A stretch of DNA of 64,000 bases, from contig CP048685.1 in assembly GCA_015698285.1 (NCBI GenBank), positions 2,728,001-2,792,000 on the forward strand, given 5' to 3'. Shown one piece after another: positions 24,566 to 34,559 of the stretch (position 1 is the first letter of the stretch; each line of letters begins with the position of its first letter). A program made the translations under genes and the position numbers. The notes below the pieces were generated by a model. The model worked only from the letters and a program-made list of their open reading frames with translations, was not told the DNA's origin and made no database searches. Origin of the DNA: Candidatus Nitronauta litoralis (GTDB lineage: Bacteria; Nitrospinota; Nitrospinia; Nitrospinales; Nitrospinaceae).

Positions 24566-24934
24566 ATGTATGAAGTGATAGCCACAACCCGGTTTTCTGC
24601 AGCCCATAGACTGAAGTATCTTGACGGGAAATTTGAAAACCTGCATGGGCACAACTGGACTGCTACCGTTACCGTTTCTGCGCGGGAGGTAAACGCCATG
24701 GGAGTGGGCATTGATTTTGTCGAGCTGAAAAAAGAAACCGATGAACTGCTTACGAAACTGGATTACCAGACGATCAATGATGTTCCCCCATTTGACAAGC
24801 TGAATCCTTCAGCCGAAAACATTGCCTGCTGGGTGTATAAGGAGCTTTCGAAAAAATTAAATACCGATGCTGTGAAGGTGAAACAGGTTGAGATTCGTGA
24901 AATGCCAGATTGTGGTGCGATCTATTTTGAATAG
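24566..24934 (+). CDS. QueD/6-pyruvoyl-tetrahydropterin-synthase-like protein lacking catalytic Cys
   Basis: 122 aa, 3 bases after bioA. T-fold protein of the QueD/PTPS family: the three zinc His are present (SAAHRL and LHGHN, residues 14, 27 and 29), as is the FVELK strand and a late Glu-rich segment (VEIREMPDCG). The residue at the normal catalytic cysteine (C-x-x-L-H-G-H) is Phe23, and the catalytic LDH motif reads LDYQ (Asp66, Tyr67). So zinc binding looks intact but the Cys/His of the triad are gone. It may be an altered-function family member rather than a queuosine enzyme. Reading the coding strand confirms TTT at the Cys position. Confidence 0.75.
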   Translation: MYEVIATTRFSAAHRLKYLDGKFENLHGHNWTATVTVSAREVNAMGVGIDFVELKKETDELLTKLDYQTINDVPPFDKLNPSAENIACWVYKELSKKLNTDAVKVKQVEIREMPDCGAIYFE

Positions 24935-24940
24935 AAGAAA

Positions 24941-27355
24941 TCAATCGATATTTTTTTCCAGATCCTTTTTTGACATGACAAACTTCAAACGGTGATTTTT
25001 CCAGGCGAACAGAGCTGGCAGCATGATGAGCGCGCAAATGGTGCAGGTGATGATGCCAACTTCGACTACCTCTGCAATAGAGCGGATACCTGCGTGGTGT
25101 GCCACATTCAGGCTCATATAGCCAGCCAGACTGGTCAAGGCGGACAACAGGATTGAACTGCCGGTTTCCTTAACCGAGTTGATCGGATCCGATGAAGGGT
25201 CATCCAGTATGTGATGCCCAAGATAGATGCAATGGTCAATCATGATGCCGACGATTGAAGGTAGCATCACAATATTGATGAAATTCAGTTTGATGTTGAA
25301 TAAGGCCATCAAAGCACCGGTTAAGGCCAGCCCCGTAAATAATGGCAGAAAGGTTTTAAGTGCCAGTATCGGGTTGCGCAAGTCTATCAAGAGGATGATG
25401 AAAACAAGCGTCAACGCGACTCCCATGGCCATCGGGCCTTTTTCGATGACCCAGTCCATTATGGCGGCAGCAATCAGGTTTTCATTCAGCACCTGAACCT
25501 GGATGCCTTTTTCTTTTAGTTTGGATTTGAGCTCTGTGATTTCATCATCTAACTGGTAGATATTGCGGACATCAAAAAAGTTTTTGTCCGCGGGGGAAAA
25601 TATCAGGAGAACATATTCACCGCCTGCAGCAAAACGTTGTTTGAGAACTTCAGGGATTGCGCTTTCATCAAAAGGATCGGCATTGACAAGTTGTTTTAAC
25701 TTTTCGAAACGGGTTGTCCCTAGTGAGATTTCGATGATGTCATTTTCTTTCTTAAATAACTTCTGAATCCTTTTCAGGATTTCCTGTTTTGAATCGTATT
25801 CCCTTTGGCTGAAAAGGTTGAGCGAAGAGTGAATCCCTATGGTGGTTTGGTCCCCGAATTTTCTTTTGATTTCTTCCAGCGCACGGTGAATTTCGAACAG
25901 GTCCTCTTTGTTGTGCGTGACAACAACCGTCGGTGAAAAAGCGAATCCAAAATCATCCGTCGTTTCTGTTTCGTATTCCGCTGCTGGAGATTCTCCCTTA
26001 AGCTTTTCAAAGTCGTATTCAAATTCCACTTTTGGGATTAGAAAAATGCTCGCCGTCATCAACAGAACGAACAAAGCGGAAAGGAAGTAGGGGGTATTGC
26101 TATAGAGATTAGAGATTCTTAAGGAAAATAAACGAGGTTGTGGCTTTTGTAGCCAATGGATTTTGTCGTAAAACAAAACCTGGGCTGGGAACAGAAAGTA
26201 ATAGGAAAAAAATGCGCAGACAATTCCAATCGAAGCTATTACACCGAATTCTGAAAACCCTTTGAAGTCCGAAACAATTAGAAGTGAAAACACTCCGATA
26301 GTGGTGCACATCGCTACCGTTCCTGATCGCCCAACTTGTGTAACCACCAGCTCTACCGCTTTTTCTACTGACAACCCTTTGAGGAGCTCCTGTTTGAACC
26401 GGATATACAGGTGAATTCCGTAATCGATTCCCAGACCCATTAAAATCGCAACCAGAAAACCGGAAATGATGTTGACGTGGCCTATGATGAGACGGGTCAG
26501 GGCGAAGGTGTAGGTCAGAGAAATAAACAGGGGGAAGATCGTGAACGGGATAGAAAACCAGGAGCGGGTGTAGATGAAGATCAAGGCTGTTGCCAGGATA
26601 GCCGCAAGGATAGCCGCGCGGGTCAAATCCTGAATGATGATTTTGCTTTCTTCAAGACGGGGAATCATCGACCCAGTTAGTCGAATAGCCAATCCCGGGT
26701 GCTGTTCCTCCAGTTTTGATTCAGCTATAGAGGTTCGTATGTTATCTACAAACCGTTGGGTGAAGTCAGTATTTGTGACTGCGCCTTTAGGCTGGACGAA
26801 CATGTAATAACGTTTCTGGCTTTTCCCCTTGTAGAACGGATTGATCTCATCAAATATCTGGTAATCGTCTGAAAGCGATTGCAACTCGCCCGGATTGTAC
26901 AATTCCCGGCTGCCGAAAAAATTACTGAAAGAAGTGCGGGCAAATTCCACCGCGCCGATCATCAGGTTTTCAAGTTTTTTCAGGTCTGAAACAGAAGCCA
27001 GAAGAAGCTGCCGGTTATCCAGAAACTCTTTTGGTAATTTCCAGTCAACAAACCGCGTTCCCTCCACATTAGATAACCTTTCGGCCAGAACTTTTAAAAC
27101 GGGAGGCGCCTTAGCCTGCTCCAGTCCTTCCAGGACCACCACCAGCGGTCCGGATCCGCCAGTTTTATCGACTACCTGATGAAATTCCTGGACCAGTTCC
27201 AGCTCCTGCGGCAACAGGTTATCCATTCGAGAGTCATAGCGAAGGTCTTTGGCGACCCAGATAGAAATTGCGCTTAATATCAAACCAATGAGCAATACCC
27301 TGCCCGGGGCTCTGTGCGTGACTTTGAGAAAGCACCAGTTAAGAAGACGTCTCAT
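24941..27355 (-). CDS. RND/MMPL-family lipid transporter (HpnN-like)
   Basis: 804 aa with two copies of the RND core: a large periplasmic loop followed by a block of hydrophobic helices, at about residues 25-400 and 420-790. Blocks near residues 215-400 (FTIFPLFISLTYTFALT; GIDYGIHLYIRFKQ) and near residues 640-780 (GIMIDHCIYLGHHI) show the family's GxDYG-like proton-relay elements. Such proteins export hopanoids, mycolates or other lipids. It is the last gene of a five-gene minus-strand operon and overlaps the CDP-alcohol phosphotransferase by 17 bases, so the cargo is probably the lipid made by that operon. Confidence 0.8.
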   Translation of the reverse strand: MRRLLNWCFLKVTHRAPGRVLLIGLILSAISIWVAKDLRYDSRMDNLLPQELELVQEFHQVVDKTGGSGPLVVVLEGLEQAKAPPVLKVLAERLSNVEGTRFVDWKLPKEFLDNRQLLLASVSDLKKLENLMIGAVEFARTSFSNFFGSRELYNPGELQSLSDDYQIFDEINPFYKGKSQKRYYMFVQPKGAVTNTDFTQRFVDNIRTSIAESKLEEQHPGLAIRLTGSMIPRLEESKIIIQDLTRAAILAAILATALIFIYTRSWFSIPFTIFPLFISLTYTFALTRLIIGHVNIISGFLVAILMGLGIDYGIHLYIRFKQELLKGLSVEKAVELVVTQVGRSGTVAMCTTIGVFSLLIVSDFKGFSEFGVIASIGIVCAFFSYYFLFPAQVLFYDKIHWLQKPQPRLFSLRISNLYSNTPYFLSALFVLLMTASIFLIPKVEFEYDFEKLKGESPAAEYETETTDDFGFAFSPTVVVTHNKEDLFEIHRALEEIKRKFGDQTTIGIHSSLNLFSQREYDSKQEILKRIQKLFKKENDIIEISLGTTRFEKLKQLVNADPFDESAIPEVLKQRFAAGGEYVLLIFSPADKNFFDVRNIYQLDDEITELKSKLKEKGIQVQVLNENLIAAAIMDWVIEKGPMAMGVALTLVFIILLIDLRNPILALKTFLPLFTGLALTGALMALFNIKLNFINIVMLPSIVGIMIDHCIYLGHHILDDPSSDPINSVKETGSSILLSALTSLAGYMSLNVAHHAGIRSIAEVVEVGIITCTICALIMLPALFAWKNHRLKFVMSKKDLEKNID

Positions 27356-28190
27356 ACCGTATCCGGGTGTTGTGGATGTAAAGGGTTAAGATTAACTGGG
27401 CAGCGGCAATTATTGTCAAAGGCAAAAGTAGTGCCGGTAGACTGCCTGTCACTCCACCTAAGGCCATAATAAAAAAAACGAGGTCTGGTCCGTTCCATTT
27501 CCAAAGAGATAAAACCTTTTTGTTGGCCTTATAGAATGCAATCCTTTGATCTGTGGGCCATGATTTTTTTGAAGAATTAGCTGCACCAGAACGTCCTTCA
27601 AATACCATGCGCTGAAACCTGAGATACCCATGATACAACGTAAGTAACACTGATGGAGTGGATTTCATCTGGGATTCGATTTTGTCTTGTTCCATTTGAG
27701 CCCAATCTTCTCCATCCTTGATTCGGGCGGTCATTGCCTGTTTAGAATAATCGTAGGCGATGGCTCTCAAAATAGTGATGAAGGTCAGCCCGAACAGAGT
27801 GGGGATTGTTTCAGAGAAACCGAGACCAATACCCACCACAACACCCAGGTTGGCAATATAACCCCCGACTCCATCGATCAATCGTCCGAGATCACTCGCC
27901 ATGTTTTTAGCTCTGGCCAGTTGGCCGTCGACACAATCAAGAATTAAACTGGCTTCAAATAACAGGCCCCCTACCAACAGCCCTTCAACGTTTCCCAGGC
28001 TGAATTCCCAGGCCGCTGCCAATCCAAATAAAACGGAAACCAGAGTTACTTGATTTGGGGTGATCGGTGTATATGTTAAGGGTTTGACCAAAGCTCCGGC
28101 TATCGGGACGTGCGCGTATCGATTTATGGGTTCGACAAGATCATCAAGGACATGGGAAGTTATTTCGTCTTTGGAATTGTTCACAGCCAT
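27339..28190 (-). CDS. CDP-alcohol phosphatidyltransferase family protein
   Basis: 283 aa integral membrane enzyme that joins a phospho-headgroup to a lipid or alcohol. The signature D85-x2-D88-G-x2-A-R (DCVDGQLAR) and G102-x3-D106 are present, but the fourth Asp, four residues after D106, is Gly110 (sequence GRLIDGVGGY). That Asp is usually required for catalysis. Several hydrophobic helices flank the motif. It overlaps the downstream exporter gene by 17 bases and the upstream epimerase gene by 10. With a ceramide-like operon around it, the acceptor is probably a long-chain base or ceramide, giving a phosphosphingolipid. Family firm; headgroup unknown. Confidence 0.8.
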   Translation of the reverse strand: MAVNNSKDEITSHVLDDLVEPINRYAHVPIAGALVKPLTYTPITPNQVTLVSVLFGLAAAWEFSLGNVEGLLVGGLLFEASLILDCVDGQLARAKNMASDLGRLIDGVGGYIANLGVVVGIGLGFSETIPTLFGLTFITILRAIAYDYSKQAMTARIKDGEDWAQMEQDKIESQMKSTPSVLLTLYHGYLRFQRMVFEGRSGAANSSKKSWPTDQRIAFYKANKKVLSLWKWNGPDLVFFIMALGGVTGSLPALLLPLTIIAAAQLILTLYIHNTRIRYETSS

Positions 28191-29191
28191 CCCTTTTCCT
28201 TGTACCAGTCGAGGGTGATTTTTAGCCCTCTTTCTAACGAATATTCCGGACGAAAATCATAAGCGTTGAAAAACTTATCTGCCGATGCGGTCCAGGCTAG
28301 CTGGCGAATATCTTTAACTCTCTGTCTATCCAGAAACGCAGGTTGATTCAACAAAGCGCCTTTCATTTCGGAGACCATACCTGCAAAACGGATGAGGCTT
28401 AAAGGCAGGGTCAGCTTTCTGGGATTGACATTGAGAATATTCGAGGCAATTCGAGACACCTCTTCCCATGAATAAACCTCGCCATCTGTTACCAGATAAA
28501 CGGGGTTTTCTTTTTCAGGAGACTCAGCGGCCAATAAAATGGCTTTCACAAGGTCGTGTACATTAACGATCGACAGGTGTCTCGGTTCATTCCCAACTTG
28601 TATGCGCCATCCCTGTTTTAGCTTCTGGAGGTAGGAAAAAAAGTTCTGTTCTCTTTCACCGTAAACCACAGGAGGTCGAATCACCACCATTGGCAGTCGT
28701 TCACAGTATTCGAGAGCGATTTTTTCTCCTGCGAGCTTTGATTTTCCATAATGAGTGACGGGATGACAGGGGGTCTCATCGTTCACAGGATCCGGAGGAT
28801 TGGGGGAAGGCCCTATAGCGGCGAGGCTGCTTAAGTGGATGATCGAATTCAAGTGATCAGCATGGGGTATCAAAAGTTCGAATAGGGCTCGGCAGGCATC
28901 CGCGTTCACCTCAAAGTAATCCTGCCGGGTTTTGGCGGAGGTAAGGCCTGCACAATGAAACACATGTTGAATTTCATTGAGACAATCGTCGGGTAATTCC
29001 GGGTTTGTGATATCAGTTTCATGCAGGGTGATGTTTTGAGTGGGGAGCCATTTTAAATTTGAAGATTTTCTGACAATACAATGAACACGGCAGCCCCGAT
29101 TGATGAGGGCTTCTACCAGATGGCTTCCGATGAAACCCGTTCCGCCGGTGACGAGAACGGCGGTTCCCTCAAGATTGGAGATTGCGTTCAT
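28181..29191 (-). CDS. NAD(P)-dependent epimerase/dehydratase-like reductase (CerR-like)
   Basis: 337 aa from ATG 29191, within the end of the upstream acyltransferase gene (23-base overlap); a longer frame upstream is ruled out because the Rossmann motif TGGTGFIGSHL starts 15 residues after this Met. Extended SDR: YGKSK catalytic pair near residue 150 in VTHYGKSKLAGEK. In Caulobacter, CerR, a related epimerase-like enzyme, reduces the 3-keto group of 3-ketoceramide. Its position after serine-palmitoyltransferase-like and acyltransferase genes supports the same step here. A sugar-nucleotide epimerase is the alternative. Confidence 0.65.
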   Translation of the reverse strand: MNAISNLEGTAVLVTGGTGFIGSHLVEALINRGCRVHCIVRKSSNLKWLPTQNITLHETDITNPELPDDCLNEIQHVFHCAGLTSAKTRQDYFEVNADACRALFELLIPHADHLNSIIHLSSLAAIGPSPNPPDPVNDETPCHPVTHYGKSKLAGEKIALEYCERLPMVVIRPPVVYGEREQNFFSYLQKLKQGWRIQVGNEPRHLSIVNVHDLVKAILLAAESPEKENPVYLVTDGEVYSWEEVSRIASNILNVNPRKLTLPLSLIRFAGMVSEMKGALLNQPAFLDRQRVKDIRQLAWTASADKFFNAYDFRPEYSLERGLKITLDWYKEKGWL

Positions 29192-30290
29192 AAATTCGGT
29201 GGAGCTTGTATTGCTGGCCGCCCAGCCGTTTAATTGGCTCAACAATCGCAGGGTTGTCTTCGAGTAACCAGGATTGGTCACACAGGTTAATTTTATTATC
29301 GACGCCCCATTGGTAGGTGCGGCGATAAAATACGAGATCGATTCCCAGACGCCGGAATTTTTTTTTCACTCCAAGGGTCAGTGTCCTGATGGCATCTGCT
29401 TTTTTTCTTCCAAATAAAAGGTGACGAAATCCAAACGGAAAAAGTTTTCCCTTTATCTTTTTTAAAGTTTGATTGAAATCTGGAAGGGATAATGAAAACC
29501 CGGCAGGCTCCCCGTTTATTTCCGCGATGAAACATAATTCCGGGATCAGAATGGCTTTCATTTCACTGGCTGCAAACCAGAATTCTTTTCGCGTCATGGG
29601 AACGAATCCCCAGTTTTTACTCCATGCATCGTTGTAGATATCCCAGATAATATCAAGCTCTTTATTGAATTGGTCAGGTTTTATTTTTCGAATTTGGAAC
29701 CGGCCTCGTTTCATCAACTTTTCCTCGGCTCTTACCATGTAGTCGGGTACTTTTATGGGGATTAAGCCCAGGTTTAAAAGGTCTTTTGCTTTGGTAAATC
29801 CCCATTGCTCAAGGAGGGCGGCGTAGTATTCAGGATTGTAGGTGATTCCTAATGCAGGTGGCGAATCAAACCCTTCTATAAGCAAACCACATTCATGGTT
29901 TGACGACAGATTCATAGGACCGCGCAAGCTGTCCAGTTTTCTAACCTTGCACCAGTTTTTTACATTGTCCAGGAGGGCTTTGGCCGCTTCGTAATTATTG
30001 ATGCATTCAAACAAGCCAAAAAATCCGACTTTCTCATTGTGATATTCATTCGAAGCGTGGTCGAGAACGGCTGAAATGCGGCCAGCGATTTGGCCGTAAC
30101 TGTCTTTTAATAGAAAATGATCTGCTTCCGCGTGATCGAAAAAAGGATTGCAGGAAGGATTGAGGAACTTACGCCGTTCAAATTCCAGTGGAAAAATATA
30201 ATTCGGGTCGTTTTGGTAAATCTGGTGGGGAACTCTCAGGAAACGAGTCAGGTCACCGGGAGTGGATACCTTTAAAACCTCCCAGCCCAT
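29169..30290 (-). CDS. GNAT-fold N-acyltransferase (bacterial ceramide-synthase-like)
   Basis: 373 aa. C-terminal GNAT-like core with CFIAEINGEPAGFSLSLPD near residue 253 and RTLTLGVKKKFRRLGIDLV near residue 305, plus a preceding domain with LRGPMNLSSNHECG near residue 134. It is much longer than a simple acetyltransferase. The size and place (3 bases after a serine-palmitoyltransferase-like gene and before a CerR-like gene) match bacterial ceramide synthase, bCerS, which N-acylates 3-ketosphinganine. I did not identify active-site residues by alignment. Function is inferred from context more than motif. Confidence 0.6.
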   Translation of the reverse strand: MGWEVLKVSTPGDLTRFLRVPHQIYQNDPNYIFPLEFERRKFLNPSCNPFFDHAEADHFLLKDSYGQIAGRISAVLDHASNEYHNEKVGFFGLFECINNYEAAKALLDNVKNWCKVRKLDSLRGPMNLSSNHECGLLIEGFDSPPALGITYNPEYYAALLEQWGFTKAKDLLNLGLIPIKVPDYMVRAEEKLMKRGRFQIRKIKPDQFNKELDIIWDIYNDAWSKNWGFVPMTRKEFWFAASEMKAILIPELCFIAEINGEPAGFSLSLPDFNQTLKKIKGKLFPFGFRHLLFGRKKADAIRTLTLGVKKKFRRLGIDLVFYRRTYQWGVDNKINLCDQSWLLEDNPAIVEPIKRLGGQQYKLHRIYERNLQS

Positions 30291-30292
30291 AT

Positions 30293-31621
30293 CTACTGTG
30301 CAATGATGCCGAGATCGGTCCCGAGTTTTTTAAAGGTTGCGAGGATGTGGTCCAGTTCTTGTCGCGTGTGACAACTGGTATAACTACTGCGGATCATCGC
30401 ATGGAAGGGAGGAACTACTGGGGAAACTGCTACACCGGCAAAAATCCCATTTTCAAACAGGAGTTTATTGAAGTAAAGCGTCAAGGTTTCATCACCAATT
30501 TTGATGGGAACAATGGGAACCTGATTGTTGTTGATCTGGAATCCCATATCGAAAAACCCTTTTTTGATGTAGGCCGTATTGTCCTGCAAACGGTTGAGAC
30601 GCTCGGGTTCGCTGATCAGAATGTCCAGCGCCCGGGTCACCCCTGCAACTGAAGCCGGGGGGAGGGCTGCGGTAAAAATAAAAGCGGAGGCTTTGTGCCT
30701 GATGTATTCCGTTATTTTTGCATTGCCACCGACAAACCCGCCGATGGAACCAAGACTTTTTGAAAAGGTGCCAACATAAAGGTCGATTTCCTTTTCAAGA
30801 TTGTAATAGTGGGTGAGTCCCTGCCCTCTGTTGCCCATGACACCCAGTCCATGCGCCTCATCCACCATGACGTTGGCTTTATAGTCCCGTGCCAGTTTCA
30901 CGATCCCGGGCAAATTAGCAATATCGCCACTCATGCTGAAGACACTATCGGTGATTATCAACTTTCCGTCGACATCAGAAAATTTCTTCAGCAGATGTTC
31001 CAGGTGGTCCATGTCATTGTGATGGTAACGAACCGTCTTTCCGGGTGCTACAGCACAACCTTCGTAAATACTTGCGTGATTTTCCCGGTCTGAAAAAGCG
31101 ATGTCCTGTCGTCCAAGGAGGCAGGCGATAGTTCCCTGATTGGCCTGGTAGCCGGTAGACATGACGATACAGTCTTCCTGACTGATGAATTCGGATAGTT
31201 CTTTTTCAAGGGTTTTATGAAGACTCAATGTGCCATTCAAAAAACGACTGCCAGTGCAGCCGGATCCAAAATCGGTCAATGCTTTTTGACTGGATTCGAT
31301 GACGCGAATATCGTGAGTGAGCCCCAGGTAATTGTTGGTTGAGACTGTTACGAGGTCTTTTCCGTCAATGGTCACACGCGCTCCATTCATTCCCTCGATA
31401 ACCTTGAAGAAGGGGTAAATGTCGAGTTCCTTGACCTGGTTTGGAGCGTCGTAGTTGAAACATTTGGACAGAATGCCGTCACCTTTATTGTTCGTGGTAC
31501 GAAGGTGAGCACTCTGAAAATCAAATTTCTCCTTAAGTACGGAGATGATTTTATTTTTACGCTGATGGGGGGGGATGTTTTGAAGGGCTTCTTCTGCTAG
31601 GGGAAGTTGTTTTGAATCCAC
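30293..31621 (-). CDS. PLP-dependent serine C-acyltransferase (serine palmitoyltransferase-like)
   Basis: 442 aa alpha-oxoamine synthase family: condenses an acyl-thioester with an amino acid. The PLP lysine is Lys288 in GTFSKSLGS, the ring-stacking His is 182 (DRENHAS), and DEAHGLG is at 254-260. BioF (KAPA synthase) and Kbl share this pattern, but this protein has a ~75-residue N-terminal extension and is followed by an acyltransferase, a reductase, a headgroup transferase and a lipid exporter. This matches the bacterial sphingolipid gene set. Start is GTG 31621 with AGGGAG about 15 bases upstream. First gene of the operon. BioF is the main alternative. Confidence 0.7.
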   Translation of the reverse strand: MDSKQLPLAEEALQNIPPHQRKNKIISVLKEKFDFQSAHLRTTNNKGDGILSKCFNYDAPNQVKELDIYPFFKVIEGMNGARVTIDGKDLVTVSTNNYLGLTHDIRVIESSQKALTDFGSGCTGSRFLNGTLSLHKTLEKELSEFISQEDCIVMSTGYQANQGTIACLLGRQDIAFSDRENHASIYEGCAVAPGKTVRYHHNDMDHLEHLLKKFSDVDGKLIITDSVFSMSGDIANLPGIVKLARDYKANVMVDEAHGLGVMGNRGQGLTHYYNLEKEIDLYVGTFSKSLGSIGGFVGGNAKITEYIRHKASAFIFTAALPPASVAGVTRALDILISEPERLNRLQDNTAYIKKGFFDMGFQINNNQVPIVPIKIGDETLTLYFNKLLFENGIFAGVAVSPVVPPFHAMIRSSYTSCHTRQELDHILATFKKLGTDLGIIAQ

Positions 31622-32002
31622 GGCGACCGTATAGCTCCCTGTTCAATTCGAACGTTCAATAGGCCTGATTTCTGATAAGGCTTGAAGTTGAAATCTTTTT
31701 GAAAATGTATGGGTATGCCTTTCCCTCCACCCAGGGCAGGCTCTCAAAGGTGGATTTTACCACCCAAAGAGTTATTTCAGGCTATCAAATCTAATAAGTT
31801 TTGGCAAGCCAAAATAAACCCAAAACCCCTGATTTTATAATGAGATGGAGGGAATGTTCCAAGGGAAATGGAATGTAAAGGAAAAATCACCTGAGTTTAA
31901 CGAAGTGGATTTAAATTTTGAAATGTTAATAAAATTAAAATTCGAGGTGAGATTGTTTGTAAGAAAACCACCCGGGCAGTTTGGGAGATAGTTTTAGTGT
32001 CG
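31622..32002. other. Intergenic region upstream of the ceramide-like operon
   Basis: 381 bases without a supported gene. It is AT-rich in its left-to-right second half. On the minus strand TTGCCA near 31804 with a 17-base spacer and TAGCCT is a weak promoter candidate for the operon; I see no clear regulator site or hairpin. Confidence 0.4.
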
Positions 32003-32662
32003 CTATTCTTCAGGACTTAAAAACAGTCGGAATGCAGGGTCCTCGAACATTTTTTGAAGGGTCAGGGAGATGGCGTTGTTGATGAATTGCTCATTCTTGA
32101 ATTCCCCGGTGAGGAGGTTTTGCGATTTATCCTGATAAGTCTGGTATAGCTTTTTGTATTTCTTGTCAGGTTTACTGGCAAGCACTCCAAGAGCCGTTCT
32201 TAACCGGACCTTCTTTTGGGGGATTTTGATTTTGGGGTCTTCAAAATTAGTGAGCATCCGAAGATGTAAAATTTGAACTTCTAATCTGCGGTCAGCTTCC
32301 TGATTTGACTCGACGGGCAAGAACCCCAATCTCCTCAACCCATTTCGTACCTGGGTTTCAATAGGATCATCAACTGAACCCTTGGGGTATATATTGACTT
32401 TTCCAAGGGGCCCCACCAAGGGTGTTTTGAGACCCGAGTCTTTTTCAAAAATGGCGCGGCGGGCTCTTTTATCAATCACCTTGACGCTAACCTTCATTCC
32501 CTGGCCCATGTCGTTTTCGCGCAGGTACAATTCCGGGTTGATGTTAACGCGGTGGTCGGTCGCACAGCCTGAGGCCAGGCTGAGAAGAATAAGAAGGGCT
32601 GGAAGCTGCGAGGATTTTAATATTTGGATCAGCATGGCCGCTAATTTACCATGGAAAGCCAT
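32003..32662 (-). CDS. YajG-like outer-membrane lipoprotein
   Basis: 219 aa from ATG 32662, which has GAGG six bases upstream; the frame extends further but without such a site. A signal peptide ends in a lipobox, LASGC, about 33 residues in. YajG-family lipoproteins have a two-domain fold with VKVIDKR and a LRRLGF motif (here near residue 110), and their role is unknown, though some affect cell division or export. Residues 175-195 carry a KKYKKLYQTYQDKSQN stretch. Last gene of the bioD operon. Family call moderate; function unknown. Confidence 0.65.
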   Translation of the reverse strand: MAFHGKLAAMLIQILKSSQLPALLILLSLASGCATDHRVNINPELYLRENDMGQGMKVSVKVIDKRARRAIFEKDSGLKTPLVGPLGKVNIYPKGSVDDPIETQVRNGLRRLGFLPVESNQEADRRLEVQILHLRMLTNFEDPKIKIPQKKVRLRTALGVLASKPDKKYKKLYQTYQDKSQNLLTGEFKNEQFINNAISLTLQKMFEDPAFRLFLSPEE

Positions 32663-32709
32663 TTGTGACCTCATTGAAATTAAAATTATGTCAGCCGTCA
32701 ACCAGAAGA

Positions 32710-34076
<1,367 letters not shown>

Positions 34077-34265
34077 TCATTGTAAGCAGGGAGTGGAAAA
34101 AATGCCACGTTTGGAAGGCGGATTGTTTTGCTCTTGCTAATTTTGTTATAATTCAGCCGGTTATAACTATTGGGTGGGGCATAAATTGCCTGCCAATTGT
34201 TTTGGATCTATTGAGAGCATGAGGTAAACCTGTTTGATCTGTAGAGACTCTTTTAAGGATGCAAA

Positions 34266-34559
34266 ATGAGTAAAGGAAAACTGGAAGTCGTTTGTCCCTG
34301 TTGCGATGCCAAGTTGAAAGTCGATAAAAAGACCGGTGAGGTGCTTTGGAAAGAGGAAAAACAAAAAGAGCACCAGTCATTTTCGGAAATGCTAAAGGGG
34401 TACGAGAATCATAAAAAAGAAAGCGAAGGGCAATTCAAGAAACAAAACAGCCTTCAAAAAGAACGCTCCCGCCTTCTCGACGAAATGTTCAATGAGGCTC
34501 AGAAAAAGGTTGATAAAACTTCGACCGACAAGCCGTTGAGAGATTTTGATCTCGACTAA
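34266..34559 (+). CDS. Small zinc-binding-like protein with charged coiled region
   Basis: 97 aa. It opens with CPCC near residue 10 followed by a basic stretch, as in small zinc-ribbon proteins (LEVVCPCCDAKLKVDKKTG), with the rest highly charged and helix-prone (LQKERSRLLDEMFNEAQ). The ATG is preceded by AAGGATGC. It ends 4 bases inside the 3' end of the convergent MBL gene. It may be a DNA/RNA- or regulator-binding protein; no function assigned. Confidence 0.65.
   Translation: MSKGKLEVVCPCCDAKLKVDKKTGEVLWKEEKQKEHQSFSEMLKGYENHKKESEGQFKKQNSLQKERSRLLDEMFNEAQKKVDKTSTDKPLRDFDLD

Noticed and set aside
30293-31621. Calling this gene bioF because bioA and bioD are in the window
   Set aside because: The N-terminal extension and the five-gene lipid context fit a serine-palmitoyltransferase role better. 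BioF remains the main alternative.
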